64,000 bases of DNA, taken from Agapetus fuscipes. Taxonomy: Eukaryota; Arthropoda; Insecta; Trichoptera; Glossosomatidae. Every line of letters starts with the position of its first letter. Position 1 is the stretch's first letter. The notes below the pieces were generated by a model. That model did no database searches. It was given only the letters and a program-made list of their open reading frames with translations, and had not been told where the DNA came from. The stretch covers positions 11,989,215 through 12,053,214 of the forward strand of contig OX637346.1 in NCBI GenBank assembly GCA_951799405.1, in the 5' to 3' direction. The position numbers were made by a program, and so were the translations under genes. Positions 54,960 to 64,000 of this stretch are shown here, piece by piece.

Positions 54960-55745
54960 CGTAAATATATGTTTACAAAATCTTAAGTAAAAATACCTAC
55001 AACAAATATATGTTTTCTCTGAGGTTCCTCTGCAAGAAATTTTCCTGTGAAGTGAAGTGATTAATAGGGCCGATCTGCGTGTTCCCATTCCACCACTCAA
55101 CTCGAATGTTCACTCACACATGCACACGGAAGTATTGGAACATTTTCGTGCTGTTTTTGGTGAACTTTCGATTTTTTCAAATTGCTGATCCAATTTTATA
55201 AAGTTTTTAATACAATCTGCAGCGAATTCATTACATTGGGCTATAATTCAATTCTACCTCGATATCGAAACGAAATACCTTTAACTTATAAAGGTTTGTG
55301 CATTTACTTAATGAAAATTCATCTTCAACTATTGAATTTCTTATAAAACGTAAGTATTTTTCTTTTTTTAATATTTGTTATTTTATCCTCGAGTACATTC
55401 GACTGTCGTCATTTTCAAGAGTCATTTATATAGAAATTAAATAAATAAAACTTCAACTTTTCATTAAATGTAATCCAGCTGTCTTATTTATCAATTTTCA
55501 ACACAACTGTGTATGTGCATTAAATTGCTTGTGTGCCAGTATATAGCTATTTGATAACAGTTGGTTTTCAGCTAGGTTCACTCATCTGCAATACTTCCGT
55601 GTGCATGTGTGAGTGAACATTCGAGTTGAGTGGTGGAATGGGAACACGCGGCCGGTCCCCTCACCTGTTAAAATAAATACGTTCTACACGCCACATCCAA
55701 TCTCGTCGGAGACGGCGGGATAAGAAGTCACACTACATGTTAAGA
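54960..55745 (+). repeat. SINE-C copy split by a foldback element
   Basis: The left part (to 55076) ends in GTGAAGTGATTAATAGGGCC; the right part (55650-55745) resumes GGCCGGTCCCCTCACCTG, then CACGCCACATCC and GGGATAAGAAG. Compared with the 41204 copy this is one SINE-C body cut at GGCCGGTCC. The tRNA-like head is not recognisable, and the 5' limit is approximate. Confidence 0.6.
55077..55649. mobile_element. 573-bp foldback DNA element with 61-bp perfect TIRs
   Basis: Arms 55077-55137 and 55589-55649 are exact inverted repeats starting GCGTGTTCCCATTCCACC. GGCCGATCT and GGCCGGTCC flank the element (7 of 9 identical), as expected for a 9-bp duplication. Long TIRs with about 9-bp duplications suggest a Mutator-like non-autonomous element, but the superfamily is not proven. 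No coding capacity. Confidence 0.82.
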
Positions 55746-55778
55746 AATTAGTTACATTTTGTTGTTGACTTGAGTAAT

Positions 55779-56016
55779 GTTCCTTGATGAATAGGTTGGT
55801 ATGAAGCTGACTTCCATGCTGTACAAACTTGATTAGCTTTCTCCAATACTACGCCAGCTTCAGGGAAGGGCGGCAGGAGTTGCAAGGTTTATACTCATCC
55901 GACCTTTTTTTTTGTGCACATGCGGCATGTGTAAGCGCGAACTTACACTTGTCTACCTGTTCGTGTGCAATGAGTATACACTTTAAATGCTTATATATAT
56001 TTGAAACTTGGATTAT
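55779..56016 (+). repeat. SINE-A copy
   Basis: From GTTCCTTGATGAATAGGTTGG to GAAACTTGGATTATG. Moderately diverged, with a T run replacing part of the TTTGAGGTTTGG block. Confidence 0.85.
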
Positions 56017-56212
56017 GTTTATTGGTGTTACGCTTAGTAAGAAATAAATTGTAAAATAGGTGCTATGTACACAACGCTAAGATTATTAATTTCAGCATTC
56101 TTACTTTTCCACTAATGCATTTCGTGACACTGTTTTTTTTTTGGCGTGGCCCGCAACGATGTGATAAGCCCCAGCCCCAATAAAGCTTAAAAAGCCCCTA
56201 GTGTGTCGTGCC

Positions 56213-56375
56213 CGCTGCCCCAAGTATAAAACAAAGCGTTTAAACTCAACCACTGCGTAAACAAAACAAAGAAATGTAAACAAAAATGCTCCCTACAGGC
56301 GCTGTTTTTGTTTCGATACATTTTTTTTACTATTCGGTTGAGTTTTACGTAAAGTTTCTTATACTTGAGGTACTG
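56213..56375. repeat. MITE-G copy, well preserved
   Basis: Left CAAGTATAAAACAAAGCG and TTTAAACTCAACCACTGCG; right TTCGGTTGAGTTTTACG and TTTCTTATACTTGAGGTACTG, with internal AAACAAAAATG/CTGTTTTTGTTTCG pairing. Confidence 0.78.
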
Positions 56376-57220
56376 TATCATTTACTCCGGCGATGCGATC
56401 TAACGAGAAGTTATTAATTGACCTCCGAGGGCAGTACAGCGTCGCATGCAATTCCAAAACCAACTTCTTGTGAAATTTCGTGGGTAAATATTTAATCTCA
56501 CCTTTTCTTAGGAGCATTTATAACACTCCTGATAAAATGGGGTCGTGATGAATGCGTGAAATAAGCAGTGTGATATGAAGCTGTTTGTTTTTCACAACAA
56601 CAAAAAAATATATCCGTGGAGCAATTTATTGGTTTGATTTACTTTGTCCATCCATTAGTCTGTCCACCAAAGCTAGCGATAAGACATGCGCTTACATATT
56701 TTTTTTATGTATTCTTAGAACCGTTCCTTTACAATATTGACTGCACTGATAGACAGATATCCCCTAAATTACGTAAATTGCAAATAAACTCTCCATGAAA
56801 CTCTCCAAGACATGACCTACGAAGATACAGAGAAGCTCTTAATTGCAGTAGAGTAAATTTATATTTCTATTTTACATTAGTTTAACCTAATATCTTGAGT
56901 GAACTAAGTTTACTTGTATTAGAACCTAGATTTAAGATAATAGTATTGAAATGTGAATAAGTAATAATCATTATTATGGCCATATTGTTCACAAGCTCTC
57001 CACGCCTGAGACACAGGATTTCCTAGTTCAGGCGTGCATGTATTATTATTTTCTTATTAAGTTCAATACCTTATGTGTACAAATGTAATGTTTGAGAGGT
57101 GTTATTTATGAATACAACAATTATTATTATTATTATTAACTTTGGAAATTTAAATGATGCAGTCTGTTTTCAAAACCGACTTTAAAAGCGATATAATCAT
57201 TGTGATTTGTTTTCATTTAA
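56376..57220. other. Unannotated interval
   Basis: No recognised repeat or gene. An inverted pair (CACGCCTGAGACACAGGA ... GTTCAGGCGTGCATG, 57001-57040) forms a small hairpin. A short (ATT)n run is at 57120-57138. Confidence 0.4.
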
Positions 57221-57401
57221 AATCTATAATCTAAGTTGCCAATATATATTAACAATTAAGGTTCATATCAAATGCATGCCCACTAGCAGACATGTATACC
57301 AGTTTGCGCTTACAAATGCTGCACGTGTGCTTACAAATTTCTGAAACAGGCATGGCATTGACGAAGTGAACCATTTTTAGAGTATGGGTGATAAACTTCA
57401 T
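57221..57401 (-). repeat. SINE-A copy with internal deletion
   Basis: Minus strand: the tail (TTATAGATT), GCATGCCCACTAGCAG and GTTTGCGCTTACAAATGC blocks are present, and about 60 bp between the two halves are deleted. The extreme head is lost. Confidence 0.8.
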
Positions 57402-59979
57402 GTTTTAGTCAATAAAAAGGTATTTCTGATTTACATGGTCAACATAATCTTTTTTTATTTGAAAACTTACAAATTCGTGATTTTATTTTCAAGTTGATAA
57501 TCTTCCAAATGTTAACTGTTACTGTAACGCTGCTGCAATTACACTGCTAGTCACCAGATCCTCTGTAGACTCGTCTCCATTAATCCCATCCTGATATGCT
57601 TCTCTCAGTTTATACAAAAGCATCACTCAGTTTTCTCCATCATCTATAGATAAAAAAACAAAAAATACTGCGTTTCAATAAAATAAATCTTTATTTTTTA
57701 CACCGAAAAATTGACACCAAAAACATGTTCACCATTCAGTAGATTTCAAGCTCAAAGTTTATTTGGATGATTTTGGTGATCTGTTTTTATGGGTTCATTT
57801 AACCTTTGAACTATCGACAGAAAACCTTTCTTGCGCGGCACATTTGTTACAAGGCGGGCCTGCGTCTACACAAAATGGCATTTTTTGTTAGTTCGCTGTA
57901 ATAACACACGATAAAAGCAATATGGCTGGCTAAAAAATGAAAATAGTCTTTTCGGGGTGTAATTGATTGCCTGCTTTAGTGTAGGCGCTCATTTTTCAGT
58001 GTAATGATTCACCATTAGGTCTGATAATAAATCCACCCGCTGCGGAAGCTCTGATTTAAAGCCAGACGATCTAAGACCCGACAAGTTGTCAGGGCTTGGG
58101 GGGGTTGTGGGTGTGGAGATGGGGAGGGGGTGGGAGGGGGGTGGCGGTCAAATGGGACAATTACCTTTAGAAAGCGACGATAGAGAGATGAATTGAAATC
58201 ATAACAAACGTGTGAACGTGCGCTGAAAATGATATTCTTTCTTCAGTAACTGAAAGTGTCCATTATCAAACGATAACTTTTTTTTGTACTTTAAAAAAAA
58301 TAATACGTATTTATTATTATTTTAAGTTATTTTAAAGCAGTATCTTCATTTGGTTATGTTAAGGATTTCAAGTTTTAAAAGTAGGCACTGCATTTTTCTT
58401 CAATAAATTCATGAATAGATAATACCTACACTTCATTTCATATTTTTGCCTGTATAGTATGAATTCATAAATCATAGATTTTATTTGATGAATAATGTAC
58501 AAATACTTACCTAATGACTTCTGTCAACTCAAAAAGTTCTGACGGGATGTGAACCGGTACTTTGTTCAAACACGCCAGTCAAATTCTCAAATTGTTAACG
58601 CCTTGTCCGCTTGCCCATAGCGACTACCTTAATTATTTCGTGTAGGTTGAATGACGAGTAACTGAATAAGTAAGTGAATTGATTCTGTAACGAGATGAAT
58701 TTGTTTGTTTAGTAGAATGGAACATTATATTTGAATTTGAATAAAAAAAGGAAAACAAAAGAATGCAGAAGGACAGAAGAAGCTTCCCTGGCGGGAGAGC
58801 CACAAGCTGGTGTAAATCAGGATAATAAATATTATTGTGTTGTGGTTATAAATAATTGTGAAACGAATAAAAGTAAACATTTAATGTGGTTGTTATATTA
58901 ATAATTGTGTCGATCATCTGTCAGTGGAAAAACCCTCACAATTACTTTACACAAAGACTGATAAAAGTTAAATATCTTGAAAAAAGTAACGTACAAATGA
59001 TAATAAGAGTGATGAATATTAAGCAGATAAAAAAAATACACTGATAGTATACTCAGTAAAAAGCTAACGCACGTGAATTGACTTTGAAAAAATTGTCTCG
59101 TCACCCAGCCGGGTTACTAAGAAAAGTACAAAATAATAATATTATCGGTTGCTAATGACGGCATTCAAATACAAGACTGACGTTTGCTCGCCACCAAAAA
59201 AGTTCCCAATTCAACATGTTCCGTTAAATAATGCTCACTTTTTGAAAAATGGTGGTAAGATGCAGTAGAGAACATAATTAAGTTCAGTGCTTGCATAAAT
59301 GCAAACTTGAATTCTTAAAAAAAAGCTGATGATTTCTGTTTTGTAGAAAATACCAAAAAAACACCAGCAATTCATTTAACTTTTCAAAGTGAAATGGTTC
59401 ACATATTCGTGTTCAAATATTTATGCTTAAATTATCATTAAAAAAACATAGTATTTGCTCGCAGAACTGCAGTAGTTGCACGACGTGCGCGTAGTTTTGC
59501 ATCTTTTAAACTTTTTAACGATGAATAACATCGCAGTAATGAATATTTATTTAGATGAAAATGTTCTGGCTCGGCGGACGCGATATTTGGCGATGAAAAG
59601 AATTTTCACGTTTTCGCGATGTTGCTTTCAGCCGACAAAGAACTCGCAAAGCTTTATGGAAATTAACAAAGTTTTTTTGCCGCGCAAAATGTATGCAATT
59701 TTACGTTTGATGGAAAATAATTATTCATTAAAACATTTAAACCTCATTTTTGAAACATTTTCTGTCTTACTCGACTCGACGAAATGCATTATGAATATTA
59801 TGTGATACACAAAACAAAAACAAGTTTCAATTGACTAGAAGTTATTTTATTAAATAAATGCCATTTAGAATGCAAGGAATATGTTAGAGCTATGAAACGA
59901 ACCTTGAGAAGTGGTTTGATAAAATTATGAGCTACGTCTTTCAATGGCTTTCTCAGAGGTTCAACTTGAATGAATATTA
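57402..59979. other. Unannotated interval
   Basis: About 2.6 kb of mostly unique AT-rich DNA. It holds a G-rich tract (58092-58146) and open frames of up to 109 codons (59476-59805) with no recognisable motif. A weak tRNA-like word at 58545-58610 was not accepted. Confidence 0.4.
58092..58146 (+). other. G-rich tract, possible G-quadruplex
   Basis: Six or more G runs of three to seven bases within 55 bp (GGGCTTGGGGGGGTTGTGGG, GGGGAGGGGGTGGGAGGGGG). Structure formation is inference from the spacing. Confidence 0.7.
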
Positions 59980-60235
59980 CGTAAATTTATTTTTTGAGCG
60001 GTGTTTTTGCTTGACTCACACATCAAGAGACTCTGGCAGCTTGGCTATCGCTTTCTAAAGTGTAAATTCTCAAGCAATATTCACTTGCTGGAAAGCTGGA
60101 TGGAGTTTTCGTGACCGGTCATTTTTTTAACTCAGCGTTTGAAAATAAAGGGCGTTTTTTTGTGCTCCACCGGGAATCAACCCCAATATATTTAGATTAC
60201 GGTTACAAAACGATAACCTTGTAGACTAGGCTTTT
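59980..60235 (-). repeat. SINE-B with L2-like LINE 3' tail
   Basis: The minus strand has a decayed tRNA head, CCATCCAGC-like and CAAGTGAATATTGCTTGAG body words. In place of the poly(A)-linked end it has CCAGAGTCTCTTGATGTGTGA and AAACACCGCTCAAAAAATAAAT, which match the 3' end of the L2-like LINE (16160-16230) and the segment at 26170-26250. Confidence 0.65.
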
Positions 60236-60279
60236 CAAATTAAGAGCTATAACTGTCTTTAAAAAATACATTATAATAC

Positions 60280-60400
60280 ATAGCCGGTCCGTAGCCTTAT
60301 GATAACGCTTCAACCTCGTAAATGGAAGAACATGGGTTCGAATCCCGATGGAGCACAAAAATACACCATTTATATTTTCATACATGTTCTTCACTAGGTT
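60280..60400 (+). repeat. SINE-B tRNA-like head fragment
   Basis: AGCCGGTCCGTAGCCTTATGA ... GGTTCGAATCCCGATGGAGC followed by CCATTTATATTTTCA and TGTTCTTCACTAGG. The body is lost. Faces the previous copy. Confidence 0.78.
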
Positions 60401-61271
60401 TACCCTTAGCTTAGGCTTTAACCTATACTTAACCTTTTATAATGTAACTTATTCAGTTAACTTTAAGGTATCGAGTTATTTCATTTGCAAATCTTCGCTA
60501 CATACAGAGCTGTCTATTTTTGTGATTGACAAGAATAAATGACTTTCGGAAAGTCTATTTTTCGTGACCTCTGAAGTGAAAAATAAAAAGCAATGTTGCG
60601 GGACGAGCGAACTGTGAAATGTTTGTGAACTGCAGTTGAAAAATTAGTTTTGTTGAGCCAGTAGCATTCAAAACATGCATTCCGTAAACAAAAAACAAAA
60701 AAACAAAAAATAACATGAACAAAGCAGCTCCTTTCCACGCAGAGTCTTGGACGTAAACAGCTGAAAAATAATCTTGTAAAGTTACTGTAAAGTTTTTGAT
60801 TTATAAAGCGTACTTTCAAATTTAAATGGCCATTTGTTTCGGAGATTTATACCTTGACTAATTTACAAAGTTTCTTTTAAATATCAGTGCTTTATCATTT
60901 GGTGTTAAAATATTTTAAGTACCTTTTTAACGTTATTTTAAATGGTTTTTCTTTTACTTTGTCAAATTAATGTAGACTACTCATAAGTGGCTCGACAAAA
61001 ACCGTAATATTACTTTTAGTTTAAATGTTTGTTTACCCCCTACTGTTTAATTGATCCTCAAGTAATTGCCCCTTTAATTACTCATTTGGGGATAAAGTAA
61101 AACTGTACGTGCAGTTTAGTTGTGAGTTGTCTTTTGAATGCATTAATTGATGGTTTTGTCAAAAAATACCACCACAATTTAAAAAAATACATAAAATTAC
61201 GTACTTTTGAAAGAATCGGTTAAAAATAAAATATGATGTACCTCAATATAATATTATGAAAATTGTAACCC
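60401..61271. other. Unannotated AT-rich interval
   Basis: No recognised feature; the 101-codon minus frame at 60514-60819 has no motif. Confidence 0.4.
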
Positions 61272-61528
61272 TTTGTTTAACAGGTTGATATGAGGCTAAC
61301 CACCCATGCTGTAAAAAATTGGTTCATTTTGGCAATATCATCCCTCTCTCAGGAAAGATCGGAAAAAGTTGCAGGGTGTATATTTATTTGAGGTTTGATT
61401 TTTAATTTGTTAGTTCACACGCAGCATTTGTAAGCACGAACTTAAAAGTGTCTGTTTGTGGGCACACATTGAATTTGAACTTTAAATGTCAATATATCTT
61501 TGCAACTTAGATTAAAGATTATATATAT
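61272..61528 (+). repeat. SINE-A copy, full length
   Basis: From TTTAACAGGTTGATATGAGG to TTGCAACTTAGATTAAAGATTAT. Diverged in the CCCTGTTTCAGGG block (CCCTCTCTCAGG). Confidence 0.85.
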
Positions 61529-62047
61529 ACATCGGAACATATAATGTTAATTTTTTAAAGTAACATTATGTGTAAAATATTATCTGCTCAATGTTAATTA
61601 AAAAAAAAAATAGGTTAATGGGCCAAATAAATATAATCACAATAATGCATGCAATAAATAATACCAAAATATGTATATACCTGCACGTGAGTAAGTAGAA
61701 GTACTAAAATTCAAAATATTTTATCTGCTATCCAGTTAATGGGGGAATATTTCATTACGCAAACAGCCGAACGTGGTGAAATGGGTGAGAGTGGAAAAGG
61801 TCGTAGATTAGCGGTGGCATGGACGCGGAAAAAAAGAGTCCGAAAAATAACGGAACAATTTTTATTTTTATGTTGGCGGACACGCGACAAATCTGTGAGC
61901 GAAAGGAAATAGCGCGGCAGATAAGGCGCGGGCGTTGAAAGCTGGAGGGAAGGGGGGGGGGGAAGCTACGAGGGGTGGCGGAAAAGCACGAAGGACTGGG
62001 GGGAGAGCTTCGTCGCGATATCGGCATGCGATGCAACACGTGACTAA
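61529..62047. other. Unannotated interval
   Basis: 61760-62040 is GC-rich with a 12-nt G run. A 108-codon minus frame (61755-62081) is low-complexity and unsupported. Confidence 0.4.
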
Positions 62048-63730
62048 AGGCTGGTTCGGACAAGGCGAGTAATTTAGTCAAGTAACGAGTAATTTAGTGG
62101 CTAAACGTGTGCGAACCACAACAATTTAGTCCAGTAGTTAAGTCAATGGTTTAGTCAAGCCGATCCATTTCATTCTATTTTTTCGGGCAAGTAGCGGCCC
62201 CGCCCACCGTCCGTGGGCGAGTGTTGCCGAGAAGCCACGGAAAAGTCCGAGTCCGAATAGCCACGGAAAAGCCCGAGTCTGAGTCGGGTTTATTAGCGGC
62301 CGCGCCATTGGCCGCTCACTCTTGGCGGGGAAACGGAAATGCAAGAATGGCGGCAATTTAAATTGGCTGCAGTTTGAAAAGATAATGCCCGTTTTCAGCA
62401 AGAATATTTAAAGATAAAGTGCTGTTTAAAAATATTCAAGTACTTAAGAACTTCTTATATTTGCGAGCCCGATGTTCCGCTCCCTAAACTTAGCGACCTG
62501 TCAGTGAGGTTATGTCATGTTTAAACTGTAAATAAGTGGATATGCACACCGATATCCTTGTTTTTTTAGAAACTCTTGAGAATATAGAAGTTGCTAGGAC
62601 TTATCTACGTCCAAAAAGTTTTGAGAAAGGTAATTTTTTTTCGATAAGAATAGTATGACATCGATTTTTGGTGCGGATATCAGCTGTCAAAAATACACTC
62701 ATGTGGCTCCTTGCTGGATGAAATTGTAGTAATTTTTAAGTTTTCGGACAATAGAGCTGTACAAATATAGTTTTGGTAAAGATGTTGTGGAAATAAATAT
62801 TATCGTCCATGAATTTATTACGTATTTAAAAACATCGATCTTTTACATTGATCGATGTTTATAGGTACCTACCATAAATTTGTCATATCACAGGCCTTTT
62901 GATATCCTTCAGATGGATTGTTACTTATTGTTTTGTACAGAAACAATTCAGTGACACACGGGGATAACTAATTAGAGGCATTACAATTTTATGCCACTGT
63001 AAGCCATCAGCTGGTATCTGTGACAGACGTGAGAGGCGTATGTAGCAGGATTGAACAAGTTTCTCGCGGTCAGCCTCTGAAAAGTTAAACCATGTTTCTT
63101 CTTTAACTTGATAATTGATTGGTGACCGCCGTGTATTTGAAATGCCGATTTTACATGTCGAATATTGATGTTAATTGTCAACAACGAAAAACGCAACAGA
63201 GAAATGCATCTGAATGCAGCTGCAGACTGCAAGCCGTATTATAGTGTGTGCATACAAAATATACTTTGTACACATCATTGAAAAGATAAAAATTCAATTA
63301 AAAAATAATGTTTGCAGCGTAAATGGTAGATATTATTATAAACATCAAATAGTCATGTGTTGTTTTTATTTAAAATGTGTATATTATTTTATAAACCATA
63401 AAATACATTTCGAATTTACAAAAGTCGAGTTTCGAAGTTGTTTGCTAAACAGGCTCCTAGCTAGGTGGCCGGGCATAAATCAGTTAATATTACCAAACCA
63501 TAGCCAATTTAAATGGCTTTATAATAACATGATTTTAATACTCAATTAATATTTTCAAACTGCAGCCAATTCAAATTTTCCGCCATTATAGAAAGGGCTT
63601 TCTGCAGCCAACTTCGCACTTGTGTACTGTACTGGACCGTAATGCGAACGCTTCACGGGCGAGTAGCGCCCCGCCCACTACTAAATTACTCGGGTCTTGA
63701 CTAAATCAGTGGCCTTGTGCGAACTAGCCT
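62048..63730. mobile_element. PIF/Harbinger-type DNA transposon relic
   Basis: The termini are AGGCTGGTTCGGACAAGGC and, from the other end, AGGCTAGTTCGCACAAGGC. Similarity continues through GAGTAATTTAGT for about 50 bp. TAA flanks it on both sides (62045-62047 and 63731-63733), the usual PIF/Harbinger target. A second inverted pair lies further in (AATGGCGGCAATTTAAATTG near 62346 and its complement near 63565). The interior keeps a fragment resembling Harbinger transposase. No intact gene remains. Confidence 0.85.
62963..63089 (+). pseudogene. Harbinger transposase fragment
   Basis: Translates as DN, stop, LEALQFYATVSHQLVSVTDV, RGVCSRIEQVSRGQPLKS, stop. This fits the HARBI1-type segment in which a LxALRFYATGSFQ-like helix is followed by a V-S-x-S-x-V-x-R-I-x-x-V-S region. 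The DDE catalytic residues would lie downstream and were not found. It supports the superfamily assignment made from the ends. Confidence 0.7.
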
Positions 63731-63816
63731 TAAGCGACCAGGTAACTTGACTGCGATTCACACTGAGATATTGTCTTCATGTTGAACTATGTGTGAACAA
63801 GTACCTACTATCCTCT

Positions 63817-64000
63817 TCTATAATCTATAATCTATAATCTAAGCTGCAAGGATATGTAAGCATTTAAGGCTCATATGAAATGCATGCCTACAGACAGGCA
63901 CATGTAGGTTCGCGCCTACACATTCTGCATGTGTGCATACAAATAAAGAAAACCTCACATGAACATAAACCTTGCAACTCCTGCCGCCGTTCCCTGAACC
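63817..64000 (-). repeat. SINE-A copy cut by the window end
   Basis: Minus-strand element with about three TTATAGA units at 63817-63840, then TTAAGGCTCATATGAAATGC and the CCTGCCGCCGTTCCCTGAACC region at the edge. The head lies outside the window. Confidence 0.88.

Noticed and set aside
58535..58615. Reverse tRNA-like SINE head
   Set aside because: Only a loose B-box-like word (minus strand) is present, with no recognisable A box or SINE body.
59476..59805. 109-codon plus-strand open frame as a gene
   Set aside because: No motif or family resemblance; the first codon and context give no support. It could be an exon, but nothing in the sequence shows it.

Overview
The window looks like repeat-dense, AT-rich nuclear DNA from an animal, most likely an arthropod or another invertebrate with a large genome. 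The basis is the mix of L2-like and RTE-like LINEs, tRNA- and 5S-derived SINEs, Penelope-type hammerhead-like palindromes, hAT MITEs and a PIF/Harbinger relic. The species cannot be named from the sequence. No host protein-coding gene, intact tRNA or rRNA gene, CRISPR array or operon structure could be supported. Almost every open frame longer than 150 codons lies in a retrotransposon.

The names used here are local. SINE-A is a ~255 bp repeat with 24 recognisable copies, ending in (TTAGA)n or (TTATAGA)n; the same sequence forms the 3' UTR of an RTE-like LINE (LINE-A). SINE-B has a tRNA-like head, in three copies preceded by a 5S rRNA-like head, and ends in poly(A) or in an L2-LINE-like 3' tail. 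SINE-C is a second tRNA-derived SINE. LINE-B is a relative of LINE-A with a (TACAG)n tail. H1 to H5 are foldback repeats built on a hammerhead-like core. MITE-G is a ~160 bp inverted-repeat element.

Layout. 0-5 kb: SINE-A, SINE-B and SINE-C copies, a perfect 226-bp palindrome carrying a hammerhead-like motif on each strand (1830-2055), and an H5 foldback. 5-12.4 kb: mostly unique AT-rich DNA with one SINE-A. 12.4-16.2 kb: an RTE-type C-terminal relic, then a nearly complete L2-like LINE whose endonuclease-RT frame is broken by one frameshift near 15.48 kb. 16.2-26 kb: SINE-C copies, three MITE-G copies, and a four-level nest at 19.3-20.5 kb (H4 palindrome, hAT, second hAT, 5S-tRNA SINE). 26-33 kb: LINE-B inserted in a SINE-A, a degenerate tandem block, and a LINE-A 3' fragment facing a SINE-A with a perfect 8-bp target duplication. 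33-44 kb: scattered foldbacks, LINE-B relics and a 34-bp satellite (39.4-39.7 kb). 44-49 kb: a composite 5S-tRNA SINE next to a hAT MITE. 50-57 kb: two facing L2-type 3' ends, a ~330-bp tandem duplication, a SINE-A split by a LINE-A flanked by direct SINE-A repeats, and a 61-bp-TIR foldback inserted in a SINE-C. 57-64 kb: mostly unique DNA, an L2-tailed SINE-B, and a 1.68-kb PIF/Harbinger relic flanked by TAA.

How the elements work together: the LINEs would supply the reverse transcriptase and the SINEs appear to borrow their 3' ends (SINE-A from LINE-A, one SINE-B form from the L2-like LINE). The nesting gives a relative order of insertion. The most unusual features are the SINE-A/LINE-A 3' module with its apparent template-jump product, the 5S-tRNA SINE with decayed tRNA promoter boxes, and the several hammerhead-like palindrome families.
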